Source of the DNA: Cyclobacteriaceae bacterium
Lineage (GTDB): Bacteria > Bacteroidota > Bacteroidia > Cytophagales > Cyclobacteriaceae
DNA length: 64,000 nucleotides
Reading direction: 5' to 3'
Assembly (NCBI GenBank): GCA_016787605.1
Contig: JAEUUE010000077.1
Coordinates: forward strand, 51,067 to 115,066
Shown: positions 45,901 through 51,346 of the stretch, piece after piece
Layout: each line of letters begins with the position of its first letter
How positions within the stretch are numbered: the first letter of the stretch is position 1
Notes under the pieces: generated by a model
Database searches by the model: none
What the model saw: only the letters and a program-made list of their open reading frames with translations
Told to the model about the DNA's origin: nothing
Made by a program: the position numbers and the translations under genes

Positions 45901-46820
45901 TCGGCACCGAGGTCATCAAGTTGAACTACCACCTGAACTTCCCCGGCCGTGATCCCTTCAATGAAGATAACCCTGCCGATCCCAGCTCCAGAGCATTGTT
46001 CTACAACATCACGGCCACCCCGCGGTCGGTCCTTGACGGAGAAAAAGATGCCCAGGACAGAATGGTGTCGCAATGGGGACAGGATTTGTATAACCTAAGA
46101 ACGCTTCAGCTGGCACAGGCCAATATCAAGATCCTGCCAACGCTGACCCCTGACGGTGCCATCTCCATCGACGTGGAAGTCACTTCCAAGCTGTTGACAG
46201 GACTGCCATCGAATACCTTGCTTCACGTACTCGTCCTGGAGAAGGAGGTGCCCCTTTCAGGTTTGCCGGCCTCGAAACAGGCCTTGGTAGACAGCGACGA
46301 AACCAGCTTCGAATACGTGGTCAAGAAGATGCTGCCAAACGCCTCTGGTACTCCGTTCGGATCCACATTGGCTGAGAATGCCATGCGCTCCTTCGGTCCG
46401 TTCATCTATAGGCCAGAGGCCGGCAAGCTCTACCCCAATGCCGATGACCTGGTGTTTGTCGCTTTCCTGCAGGAGACGACGCCTCCCTACGAGGTCTACC
46501 AGGTTAACGACACCAGCGGTATCGCCGATCCGCCGGTAGTTACCGGACTTGAACCGCTGGCCAGCGAACAAGTCCTCGCCTACCCCAACCCGGCCCACCA
46601 TGAACTCACTGTGCAATTGCCCGGTGCGGTGACCAAGCCGGCCGTGCTGAACCTCGTGGATCAGACAGGACGGATAGCCCTGAGATCATCAATCCCGGAA
46701 GGAAGCGACCGTCAGACACTGAACGTGAGCGACCTCTCCGGTGGCATTTACATCCTGACCGTCGATATGGGCCAGGGCGTACTCACCCGTAAGAAGGTCA
46801 TGATCGTCCACCAGGATTGA
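33936..46820 (+). CDS. Giant multidomain T9SS-secreted surface protein
   Basis: 4294 aa. A signal peptide ends at about residue 38 (IQAFAQ). Order: Fn3-like module (40-160); glycine-rich domain (about 180-390) opening with FTQPSGVTKVSVQAWGGGGG; Ig-like repeats in two copies (about 395-610) and a different type in three copies (about 610-945); a second Fn3-like module; five long repeats (about 1060-2500); an SbsA/Big_5-like Ig domain (about 2690-2800); varied Ig modules; a PKD domain (QYQWDFGDGTPF, about residue 3655); an Omp28-like thioredoxin-fold domain without its cysteines (about 3950-4190); and a T9SS type A sorting domain (about 4205-4294, starting VLAYPNPAHHELTV). Probably an adhesin or cell-surface scaffold. 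Last gene of the run, followed by a terminator. Confidence 0.9.
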   Translation: MRNMSSKVAATTTGILNAGGKIATAILIALLFTIQAFAQPTNQAKDISVLPIGAAPNDLRISWTNGNGSNRIVIITSFNGSYTPVDGAAAPASNANYGAGTDLDPGGAGAVAKCVFNSATDGGGTFVNVSGLSEDTRYYVYVYEYSGSGASTLFNKLPESNNPIGFQSNRTNGSFTQPSGVTKVSVQAWGGGGGGGGADNNGTENRAGGGGAGGSYTASTNVTISGNVAVTIGAGGSGGAGGNSAASGGTGGTTTFGALVSAAGGAGGTLGNSTDRTGAGAGVTTGTTANGGAGGEAPPAGTTTSQATGSGAGGASGGPGGAGGNASTTTAGAASGSGIGSGSGADGRSGVAGGTAANGFNAAQLGGGGSGGWDNLDDANASGGDGFRGQLIVTWTTPPTPTISILGGSPTNGKPLFRVLFSTPINTGSFTSGDVTITGTATGTLTSTITEIAPNNGTAFSIEVSGMTASGTVIANIAAGVLTDVSGNANLISNANTTINYTHDVTGPTVAITVSGPNPTNVNPVFQVVFNEPITISSFVGTDVTLTGTAGATTATINEIAPNDGTTFTVTASGMTGPGTVIANIAAGVIQDRAATPNNNSAANLNTTINFDNQAPTAPGTPTAAAGPIINDAEEAAGFNVVVPLGTSGAVANDKVELLLGGAPFGVPIIQTLNGTDITNTFATINVPTGRLGADGAKSITARVIDEANNTGPAGGSLALTLDTTFPTAPGNPTAAAGPRISATENGAFSIVVPGINTTGAVVNDVVKLYVGGVFLTSHTLTGPEAAAASYTFTNVTLPAPDGAKNITATITDEGGNEGPANAVALALTLDTAAPTAPSAPTAAAGPTIDGAEYTAGFTVNVAGLGATGAVANDVLELLLGGAPFPTPLTNTLDAGEIAGGNINFTINCNQLGADGVGKLITARVVDEAGNVGAASPNLSLDLSTEPTAASTLMNFTGVTTTQATINFTSGAGTGTSRIIVARQGGAVSFVPSDNTTYSANNDFAAATDLGGGNKVVGTASGNTITNLPSGDVIHFAVFEYNNCAGRENYFGTSLTGSQAIGAGTASTIGTGSGAATISSLIDTQAEAAAASANFSFVVDDDGATDAADAAPTRITSLTIRRDLGNDQTVDWTNVIGGIILTDGTASINTVANPANFTLAANSITITGIPSSLSTDLGYVGDNTTKTLQVKIWLSTSITGIDIDNKRFVFTANVTDFTVAGVNSSGFAASTATSGAGNGQVNVVADRLAFTNIPGAGTAGTDFSLNIAATDVNGYVDLNQTQQVTITAPSVPATGQIIFTYATPSSAAQNMTAGRAAWTGVKVTAGGNYTFRVADTDGTPPALTQFTSGFINFLAPSNTSFIAADGAFIPPVTIDYTLYQHASLFTLAAPPPAGSIEVGRFIIADGFGAVDPDDIGTTLTALTFSVNNPGNLRFVGISDGTNIVATAAGAGTINLSGMNLLAEDTGNGGTGTKTFSVFASFDANVVDNEIFDMTITSVSTGNGGSTFAAADGGGASTDPTSNMVVVTADRLAFVQQPTNVLLQVAIAPAVTIQATDALGSRDLDVAGTVGMTSTGSLSSAPTALLSAGFGTYSGITFGSTATGRTVTTTNLLGLTNATSSTFNITASATADIIANTSFIYPQNILYANFQEPANLTAFNSPAVGLFDIRDGGAAVLDADNAPTTLTGITFSMTNPGFIRRAALYVGAVELAETTPAGSNLVFTGFNYSAPDNGTATFVLRVSFTTAVVDNQQVSFTVTSASTQPLTSSTFALGDAGGAVTSTALDHNRIEVMATQLVFTTDLNGTLLPQVNISTQQAVPVVTAVDGFSVRDRDYGSNITISCALSLFPSITLVADAAVPNAGLYTFPSNFQYLQTGNGTLSLNAPGVAGVVSNVVNVQAGTATTITAGAVAPATISSLVNTSGAAVAAFNFIVNDDPGGTPVNNDDGLPTLLSQIVITANGANNTIPDWSQALAGAILTDGTNNLNATAISANSITFGGINTASGQLGFVADNASKTYTLRIYLRSSLLGALPTTIDGLKFEFQVLQSNIFLATNSTGFNGAQSSTTGNRNVVAVVASTLRFLYPTVPTTASLDTDFPGISVEAVDANNNRDLGFTGAGATVRELSNTTSATMANGPVVGTTQFSSGLLNFASNFRYTTGTSGDDVTLTIKAGAGGTTCGVNAICATSPTLTLLSSFESSIVGDPTFNFPATIPYVLHQEPTNIQNTTTSLEIGRMLFIDGSRSNFPYGPFLISTGTDNDGLLNSDQDGAATNLTSLTIRVNNPSNIRRLALYNGSTEIGTEINVAAIGAINGSTAFYDFTFTGAPLLSVADNSITTISIRASFRNTSPEVTDGDALNFSIVAATVTSGSNFFPNPPPGAYIAGVSGGYQSPGGFNIVNVQATKLDFVVQPPALAGIANPVTSGSVEAHDQFGLLDTGFSGISASVGAAANVNGTFTFNAGVLDLTSMTYGAAGNGTLTVTAAGLSSNVNNTVDGLPNVAVQCNPINVLHVTAFYTNGGPGGVVTSTNLIGGTANRVIFGFTFKAEHTFSGEPEVTRFTLSFSNSTLGVFNNMRVVESTSPVYAAGLPEVTTLGATYSQPFPNLLQVDFTSSPRDLVANPELSYFLIVDVDANASGNVSNMQVGLLDDNVVGSQTNNFIVVSNGSSQANVVSQTYTFASIFPPTLVSSYPNLAQTNVDPAQPTLSLQFSVPVWTLDGKVRLTEKASGTFVDLTNINGACCLAANLASPIIFNIPPGFMQPNKEYFVTIAPGVNTQTVKTGIMDEANNLFPGISFSGTLYFRTFDPTPPKLLGVATTPSMTNNPGVSDITATGAVINAGFDRPGKAYFMVTTESPSTVPTNAQINGAVAYPNVVSRGTIDINSVWPITQYGIITPAGGSFSIANHYVWIYAETYSELNGVKTAFPNTAPYGGAPNFTIGGTGPTLLPFTPPGLGTGPITLNLPNIAVCNNSFQVLNSPIIISEGANTQFNTGGASQTLSMVLPTGFQFDVTESSPGVPRFGTVQLQGTDFIASSGAIRFLGNSIVQIRYANLTGNGGIPGGSRDKIIISGLRVLATSTSSGSMFRLGGTALTSAIPDATAIATLRSYDAQPITFDNSYSTSIWGISQPGNVVTAIPDNADDNITLTPYIDPTLNDYGPSTFSGQGVSINVLTLAAVTPDVPFNITITHKDNNGCISSNPVQYLVYDHKEAVNIVGGNGPFCITNTNFVVNQSIPPTYGLDVKSVPFNNLASHYMEQLTTAIPAGSTDPINATSFGGAWVPIIASLPNLDSTELIGGRTYRSFSLDMAKILDARALSSNALPEPYNYFRDTTSVQQNTFYTGGRLGVIELTGTYRNSSNPTVQVPRRQLVEVWLPPIPIVEVGQGNQPNPGTPVYCEAGGPILITGWPSVTANVSSGRFTVVDAVSSDTIYVDLPGTANDVKPAGFTDFGNGSAQLDPFLIKNLYRPMRIIYTFKEDLSPCEGSGSIVIQVTPNPVANFEMIAFIGPNTPTNTSYCEGRRIRLDAVNGTNKSTIPAPFSIVSHGWYFGESGIGAIEASGDTTSNIYDLPSTYNVELEAKSNTGCLSVPTIGAATPGRTIKPLTVGGIPVVNYKLEGVSTADSFLFNSNSDSRPIAAAPGPQTGDNPAKNTTVSSNDNIAQYQWDFGDGTPFATISALANNAAYNAYVQSHTYTTPGRKLINLIVTSQIGCRNSLALQNSYRSIVVLPRTVLTAGAAYFSDFEPVTTPVPLPGNRDWQVWGTGTTIAEIAAGAAAATWEYGPADGTEAIPDSAIIHKANIWKTNIKNVPALNTTNTYSPGENSALYSPSFNLTALTRPMISFNAIVQMEESDGVVLEYSKDNLNIADPNKVWKTLGQIGTGESWYTDQGIAGRPGTQTSNDFGWSGSDIKSWQSPKHVLDSVFRAPAPTKVVFRWAIGSAAPAVDVQGFTLDNVRIGDRTRTILLESFASTSNPNPAEKTQNDFVKTFIGGVGTEVIKLNYHLNFPGRDPFNEDNPADPSSRALFYNITATPRSVLDGEKDAQDRMVSQWGQDLYNLRTLQLAQANIKILPTLTPDGAISIDVEVTSKLLTGLPSNTLLHVLVLEKEVPLSGLPASKQALVDSDETSFEYVVKKMLPNASGTPFGSTLAENAMRSFGPFIYRPEAGKLYPNADDLVFVAFLQETTPPYEVYQVNDTSGIADPPVVTGLEPLASEQVLAYPNPAHHELTVQLPGAVTKPAVLNLVDQTGRIALRSSIPEGSDRQTLNVSDLSGGIYILTVDMGQGVLTRKKVMIVHQD
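34478..35115 (+). repeat. Glycine-rich coding repeat
   Basis: About 210 codons dominated by Gly, Ala, Ser and Thr, with many GGT, GGC and GGA codons. They form a low-complexity module of the Gly_rich_2-like type within the giant protein. The long open frame on the other strand here is only a shadow of this composition. Confidence 0.75.
36836..41435 (+). repeat. Five long intragenic repeats in the giant surface protein
   Basis: Units of roughly 270-320 residues recur. The second half of each begins with a conserved Ala-x-x-Leu-x-Phe block at about 37672 (DRLAFTN), 38521 (DRLAFVQ), 39316 (TQLVFTT), 40171 (STLRFLY) and 41146 (TKLDFVV). The first halves are of two types: one starts ATISSL and contains a VDDD- or VNDDP-like acidic loop (about 37150, 39660), the other has a TSFI/TFNF opening with a [PT]xxIxYxLxQ/NFQE-like strand (about 38005, 38840, 40550). 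Order is B-A-A-B-A. Confidence 0.65.
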
Positions 46821-46835
46821 TCAGGACCCCATGAG

Positions 46836-46876
46836 AGAAAAGCCGCTTTTTGACCCCAAGAAGCGGCTTTTCTTTT
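46836..46876 (+). terminator. Intrinsic terminator after the giant protein gene
   Basis: A perfect 13-bp stem: AGAAAAGCCGCTT (46836-46848) pairs with AAGCGGCTTTTCT (46861-46873), 12-base loop, continuing into TTTT. It lies 16 bp after the stop codon and closes the 23-kb gene run. Confidence 0.9.
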
Positions 46877-46948
46877 GTCGGTGTCATTTTAATTTCTGCC
46901 TCGTTTCAGTAATTTCAAGCCTTGTAAGCACCCCCGCTTCACGCTGAC

Positions 46949-47770
46949 ATGGATATCTTTCTCAATGCCGATACCTGGCTGGCTCTCCTGACGCTTTGCT
47001 TCCTCGAAATTGTTCTGGGTATCGACAACATCATCTTCATCTCCATTGTCTCCAACAAACTGCCGGAAGAACAGCGCCAACGGGCCCGCAACGTCGGGCT
47101 CGCCATGGCCATGGTGGTGCGCATCATCTTTCTTCTTGGCATTACCTGGATCATTGGCTTCACCGAACCGCTGTTCACCGTGCCTCAAACCCTCTGGATG
47201 CATGAAGACCTCGAGGTGAGCGGCCGCGATCTCATCCTCGGCTTCGGCGGCTTATTCCTGATCGCCAAGAGCACCATGGAAATCAACCATGAAATGGAAG
47301 GCGAGGATGATGAGGAGGAACCGGGCCAGCCCAAACCCAAATCCGTCAGTGTCACCATGACCGGGACCATCGTCCAAATCGTGCTACTCGATATTATCTT
47401 TTCCTTTGACTCCATCCTGACGGCCGTAGGCATCGTGGAACGCGACAAGGTGATCATCATGATCATCGCCGTGGTCATTTCGATCTTCGTCATGATGTTT
47501 TTCAGCGGCAGTATCAGCCGTTTTATTCAGCAACATCCGTCGATGGAAGTGCTGGCCCTGGGGTTCCTCATCCTCATCGGGTTCATGCTTTTCCTCGAGG
47601 CCCTTCACTACCAGATCCCCAAGGGCTACATCTATTTCGCCGTTGCCTTTTCCATGCTGATCGAACTCACCAATATCCGTGTTCGGAAGAAGCGAAAAGT
47701 CAGGCCAGTCAAGCTGAACAAGCCGTTCACCGACGAAGAGATGCAAAAAGCCATCAAGCAGAACAACTGA
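46949..47770 (+). CDS. TerC-family integral membrane protein
   Basis: 273 aa with about seven to eight membrane helices. The diagnostic TerC/Alx block is near the N-terminus (LCFLEIVLGIDNIIFISIV), and a matching second block lies at about 135-160 (QIVLLDIIFSFDSILTAVGI), each holding acidic residues inside helices. An acidic cytoplasmic loop (EGEDDEEEPGQPKPK) lies between. Related proteins export metal ions such as manganese during membrane-protein metalation or alkaline stress. Here the start is 73 bp after the terminator, so it is a separate unit. No tellurite genes nearby. Confidence 0.92.
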   Translation: MDIFLNADTWLALLTLCFLEIVLGIDNIIFISIVSNKLPEEQRQRARNVGLAMAMVVRIIFLLGITWIIGFTEPLFTVPQTLWMHEDLEVSGRDLILGFGGLFLIAKSTMEINHEMEGEDDEEEPGQPKPKSVSVTMTGTIVQIVLLDIIFSFDSILTAVGIVERDKVIIMIIAVVISIFVMMFFSGSISRFIQQHPSMEVLALGFLILIGFMLFLEALHYQIPKGYIYFAVAFSMLIELTNIRVRKKRKVRPVKLNKPFTDEEMQKAIKQNN

Positions 47771-47824
47771 AGTGAACCTTCCGGAAGTGCCTTCCGTTAG
47801 TATGGCCAAACCCTTGGTTCTCTC

Positions 47825-48355
47825 ATGAAGCACGATCCCCGCTATCCCATAGGCAAGTTCCAGGCAGCCGAATCCTACTCTCTTTCCGAGCGGGAAGACT
47901 TCCTCGCCCGGATTCAATCGCTCCCGGCACGCCTCGAGGCCGCCGTATCCGGAATGAACGACGCCCAACTGGATACCCCCTACCGGGAAGGCGGCTGGAC
48001 GGTTCGGCAGGTGGTTCACCATGTCGCCGACAGTCACCTGAACGCCTATATCCGGGTAAAGTGGACCCTGACCGAGGAGTCGCCGATTATCAAACCGTAC
48101 GATGAAAAAGCGTGGGCTACAACCCCGGAAACGGCTGGCGATCCGGCACTCTCCCTCTCCTTCCTGAAAAGCCTTCATGCCAAGTGGGTAGTGCTCCTTG
48201 GCAGTCTTACCGCCCAGGACCTGGAGCGACAATTCATCCACCCGGCCACCCAGCGTGCCGTTCGGCTCGATCAGCTGATGGCGATGTACGCCTGGCACGG
48301 GGATCACCACCTGGCCCACATCCTCGAACTCAAGAAGCAAAAGAACTGGTCCTAG
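47825..48355 (+). CDS. DinB/YfiT-type putative metal-dependent transferase
   Basis: 176 aa, normal for YfiT/BstA relatives. The four-helix DinB-like fold carries His residues in RQVVHHVADSHLNAY (about residues 61-75) and in YAWHGDHHLAHI near the C-terminus, which form the metal site in this family. Relatives include thiol transferases using bacillithiol or similar cofactors. The true substrate is unknown. Opening residues DPRYPIGKFQ are typical of the Bacteroidota form. It is followed 3 bp later by the YheT-like gene. Confidence 0.85.
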   Translation: MKHDPRYPIGKFQAAESYSLSEREDFLARIQSLPARLEAAVSGMNDAQLDTPYREGGWTVRQVVHHVADSHLNAYIRVKWTLTEESPIIKPYDEKAWATTPETAGDPALSLSFLKSLHAKWVVLLGSLTAQDLERQFIHPATQRAVRLDQLMAMYAWHGDHHLAHILELKKQKNWS

Positions 48356-48358
48356 TCC

Positions 48359-49297
48359 ATGGGTGAAATTGACTCTTATGTGCCCCCGGCGGTACTGTTT
48401 AACCGGCACCTGGAGACCATCTATCCTTCCCTGTTCCGTAAAGTCCCCTTCCGTTCACCCCGCCGTGAAAGGATCTTCACCCCGGATGACGACTTCCTGG
48501 ACCTCGACTGGTATGAACAAGGGTCTTCACAGGTGGTCATCATCAGTCATGGACTCGAAGGTAACTCGCAACGGAGCTACGTCCTGGGCATGGCCAGGGC
48601 CTTCTTCCTGGCCGGGTATGATGTGCTGGCCTGGAACTATCGAGGTTGCAGCGGCGAAATCAACCGTCAGCTCCGCTTTTACCACAGCGGGGCCACCGAT
48701 GACCTGCACACCGTGGTTACCCATGCAGCCTCCCGCTATGGGGATATCCACCTCGTCGGTTTCAGCCTGGGCGGCAACCTGACGCTGAAGTACCTGGGCG
48801 AGCATTGGGCGCATCCACGTGTGAAACGAGCTGTGGCCCTCTCCGTGCCGCTCAACCTGCACACCAGTTGCCTTGTCATCTCACGCCCCTCCAACTGGAT
48901 CTATACCAAGCGGTTCCTGCTGAGCTTGTCTGCCAAAGTGAAGGCCAAGCCGGACCTGGCCCGCGTGGTAGATGTGAAAAAACTGGATACCCTTCGCACG
49001 CTCCTTGAGTTTGACGATCACTTTACGGGACCCCTCCACGGGTTTTCCGGGGCCATCGACTATTATCACCGTTGTAGTTCGATTCACGCCTTGCCTCATA
49101 TTCGCGTGCCTGCACTCCTGCTCAATGCGCAGAACGATCCCTTCCTCAGTGAAGATTGCTACCCACGCGAACAATTCGAGAACGTGATCACAGAGTATCC
49201 TCACCGTGGCGGTCATGTGGGATTCGCCCGGTTTGACCGGAATGGGCTATATTGGTCCGAAATGAAGGCGGTGGCCTTCGTGAAGCAAACCGAATGA
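48359..49297 (+). CDS. YheT-like alpha/beta hydrolase
   Basis: 312 aa. An alpha/beta hydrolase with HxxE-type N-terminus (NRHLETIYPSLFRK) characteristic of YheT/ABHD1-3 proteins, an oxyanion strand VVIISHGLEGNSQRSYV, the nucleophile Ser in LVGFSLGGNLTLKYLG, an acid in LNAQNDPFLSED and the His in PHRGGHVGFAR. These proteins act as esterases or lipases of unclear substrate. It overlaps the next gene as ATGA, and lies 3 bp after the DinB-like gene. Confidence 0.88.
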   Translation: MGEIDSYVPPAVLFNRHLETIYPSLFRKVPFRSPRRERIFTPDDDFLDLDWYEQGSSQVVIISHGLEGNSQRSYVLGMARAFFLAGYDVLAWNYRGCSGEINRQLRFYHSGATDDLHTVVTHAASRYGDIHLVGFSLGGNLTLKYLGEHWAHPRVKRAVALSVPLNLHTSCLVISRPSNWIYTKRFLLSLSAKVKAKPDLARVVDVKKLDTLRTLLEFDDHFTGPLHGFSGAIDYYHRCSSIHALPHIRVPALLLNAQNDPFLSEDCYPREQFENVITEYPHRGGHVGFARFDRNGLYWSEMKAVAFVKQTE

Positions 49298-49986
49298 TCA
49301 ACCGGTACTCCCTGTCGGCCGAGGCGGAAGCAGTCGCCCAGCGTTTTTCTGTCGATCCGACGCCTGGCTATGAGCCCGTCTATAATGCGGCTCCGACCCA
49401 ATTGCTTCCGGTGATGACGCAGGAGAGTCCCAACGGGATGTCATTCTTCTACTGGGGGCTTCCTCCCGTTTGGGCCAAAGACAAACCCCTCGGCGAGCGG
49501 TGGATCAACACGCCTGCCGAGCAAATTTCTGAAAAACCCTCTCTGCGGAAGAAACTCGTGAATCATCGCTGCCTCATTCCTGCCGATGGATTCTATGTGT
49601 GGAAACGGATCGGCAAAAAGGCGGCGATCCCCTATCGCTTCACACTCCCTGGCAAGGAACCGTTTGCCGTCGCCGGCTTTTGGGAAGAGTATGAGGATGA
49701 GAACAACGTCCCCCATCATACCTTTTCGATGATCACAACGGAAGGCGGCCCTTCCGTTTCTGGGTTTTCGACGCGGATGCCTGCCCTGCTCGCCCCGGAA
49801 CAGGAGAATGATTGGCTGAAATCTGAAAGCGTGGAGCATGCGCTCGCCATGCTGGTTCCATATCCCGGCGACCTGTTTCACTATTCCGTGTCTACCCTGG
49901 TAAATGATCCCGCGCGCAATGACAAGCGCGTGATCCTGCCGGCTCCCGCAGCTGACCAGTTTGGAAATCTTACCTTGTTTGATTGA
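49294..49986 (+). CDS. SRAP-domain (YedK/HMCES-like) protein lacking catalytic residues
   Basis: 230 aa from ATG 49294, overlapping the hydrolase stop; a longer frame from 49252 lies inside that gene. SRAP blocks are clear: YNAAPTQLLPV, FYWGLPPVWAKD, RCLIPADGFYVWKR, and TRMPALLAPE. In active family members the residue after Met1 is the Cys that crosslinks abasic sites (Met-Cys-Gly-Arg). Here it reads Met-Ile-Asn-Arg. The His before the Arg-Met-Pro block is also replaced (FSTRMP). It is therefore a SRAP relative that probably cannot make the covalent crosslink. It may still bind single-stranded DNA. Confidence 0.85.
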   Translation: MINRYSLSAEAEAVAQRFSVDPTPGYEPVYNAAPTQLLPVMTQESPNGMSFFYWGLPPVWAKDKPLGERWINTPAEQISEKPSLRKKLVNHRCLIPADGFYVWKRIGKKAAIPYRFTLPGKEPFAVAGFWEEYEDENNVPHHTFSMITTEGGPSVSGFSTRMPALLAPEQENDWLKSESVEHALAMLVPYPGDLFHYSVSTLVNDPARNDKRVILPAPAADQFGNLTLFD

Positions 49987-49993
49987 GTGACGG

Positions 49994-50683
49994 TCAGAAT
50001 CCGTCCCCTTCCTTCTTGGCAGGAGATGTGGGCTCTGACTTCTTCTTGAATAGTCCCCCCTTCTTTTTGACCGGAGGTGGTGCTTCGACCCCGGTTTGGG
50101 GCGCACTTACGGTCGCGGAATCAGTCGCCGCTGCTTTGGGCTTCTTCTTGAAAAGGTTCTGGAAGAAACCTTTCAGTCCTTTCTTCTCCTTCTTTCCTTC
50201 CGGAGCCGCCTCTGACTTTTCCTTCTTCTTTTCCATGGCCGCCCGCACATCGGGAAGTACCAGCATCTCCCGGAAGTACCACATGTAGAGATCCTGGTCA
50301 AGGTTATACTTTTCCTTCGTTTTGGTGATGGCGTAGGTACTGTCGGCGGCCGCGGCGGCCATGTCGAGGCTATCCACCTCCGCCAAGCCATAAAGCTCCT
50401 GGTCCTTGAGGGAGTCCGCAATTACCGGATAGACCGGGTTCATTTCCACCGTCTGCATCTTCCGGTACTTCTTTCGGTAGGATTCCGGTACGGCCACCAG
50501 GTACTTGTTCTTGCTGGCCGTATAGATCTTAGGCGTCGAATCCGGCTTGAAATAGCTGAATTTCTGGCGTACCACCTCCTTGTCGTAGATGAACGAACTC
50601 TGGTACGCAGGGCAAACCATCCGCTGTGTGTTGCAGGCAGCAAGCACAAAAAGGCCGGCGGCAAACAGGAAGATCCGGGGCAT
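49994..50683 (-). CDS. Lipoprotein with Lys-rich C-terminal half
   Basis: 229 aa from ATG 50683; an earlier ATG at 50701 would add six residues before the signal. The signal MPRIFLFAAGLFVLAACNTQ has a lipobox (Leu-Ala-Ala-Cys). Residues about 25-140 are a mixed domain with SYRKKYRKMQTVEMNPVYP. The C-terminal 80 residues are low-complexity Lys/Glu/Pro/Ala with repeated KKKGGLFKKK-like blocks. It is convergent with the SRAP gene (7 bp). It has the look of Bacteroidota lipoproteins next to gliding or envelope genes, but I do not recognise a family. Confidence 0.75.
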   Translation of the reverse strand: MPRIFLFAAGLFVLAACNTQRMVCPAYQSSFIYDKEVVRQKFSYFKPDSTPKIYTASKNKYLVAVPESYRKKYRKMQTVEMNPVYPVIADSLKDQELYGLAEVDSLDMAAAAADSTYAITKTKEKYNLDQDLYMWYFREMLVLPDVRAAMEKKKEKSEAAPEGKKEKKGLKGFFQNLFKKKPKAAATDSATVSAPQTGVEAPPPVKKKGGLFKKKSEPTSPAKKEGDGF

Positions 50684-50780
50684 GGATGGATTAAGGTGCA
50701 ATCAACAAAATTAACAAAATAACCCCAAGTAATGCCGGAAACTGCAACTTGGTAACCAGCATAAATGCTTGATTATTAAG

Positions 50781-51134
50781 TTATAAGGCCTCCAGAGCTA
50801 ATTTCTGGCTTTTAGTGAGTTTTTTGACCACCAACGAGTAGGACTCGTCGATCCAGCCCAGAACCAGTCTTTCGGGGGCCTCGCCGTCCAGGACCACCGT
50901 CATCCAGTGCTTCTTGTTCATATGGAAGGCAGGCTTCACAAAGGCGTAGCGCTCCCGGAGTTCTACGCCCGTCTCGGGGTCGACTTTCAGGTTAATGGCC
51001 GTAAAGTCATCCACGTCGGCCAAAGCAAACATCTTGCCCATCACCTTGAATACCAGGGTAGACTCGTCAAAAGGGAATTCCTCTGTCACCCCCTTTTTAG
51101 CGAGGCAATAGCTCCGGAATCCCTCGACGTTCAA
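50781..51134 (-). CDS. MmcQ/YjbR-family protein
   Basis: 117 aa, the full family size. Opening motif YCLAKKGVTEEFPFDESTLVFKVMGKMFALA and later NLKVDPE, MNKKHWMTVVLDG and ESYSLVVKKLTK are typical of the CyaY-like YjbR fold, which is often annotated as DNA-binding. Actual function is unknown in most species. It overlaps the small membrane gene upstream as ATGA, so ispG, the small protein and this one may be co-transcribed. Confidence 0.9.
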   Translation of the reverse strand: MNVEGFRSYCLAKKGVTEEFPFDESTLVFKVMGKMFALADVDDFTAINLKVDPETGVELRERYAFVKPAFHMNKKHWMTVVLDGEAPERLVLGWIDESYSLVVKKLTKSQKLALEAL

Positions 51135-51346
51135 AACAGGAAACGCTTGGCCAACAAGTAAATCACCGCCAGCAGGAAGACGGCAATGGAAATCTTGTTG
51201 ATCCCATGCATCATCCGGATGTTCAAATTGGACGGGCGGGAAGGATCCTTCTTGCGAAAGAAGTATTCACCCACCTCGCCCAGGGAGAGGAATTCGCGCA
51301 AGGTGGTTCGCTTGGGTTTCTGGTCGATCGGTGGTTGCATAGGCAT
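51131..51346 (-). CDS. Small membrane protein (DUF6728-like)
   Basis: 71 aa. A soluble N-terminal part with LREFLSLGEVGEYFFRKKDP and SNLNIRMMHGINKISI is followed by one C-terminal membrane helix (SIAVFLLAVIYLLAKRFLF). This pattern matches a small Bacteroidota-specific family that I recall as DUF6728; the assignment is from memory. It sits directly after ispG (stop of ispG at 51347, start at 51346) and overlaps the YjbR gene. Role unknown. Confidence 0.75.
   Translation of the reverse strand: MPMQPPIDQKPKRTTLREFLSLGEVGEYFFRKKDPSRPSNLNIRMMHGINKISIAVFLLAVIYLLAKRFLF

Noticed and set aside
47771-47824. Short inverted repeat CTTCCGGAAG after terC
   Set aside because: Short, no T-run in either direction; cannot be told from chance.
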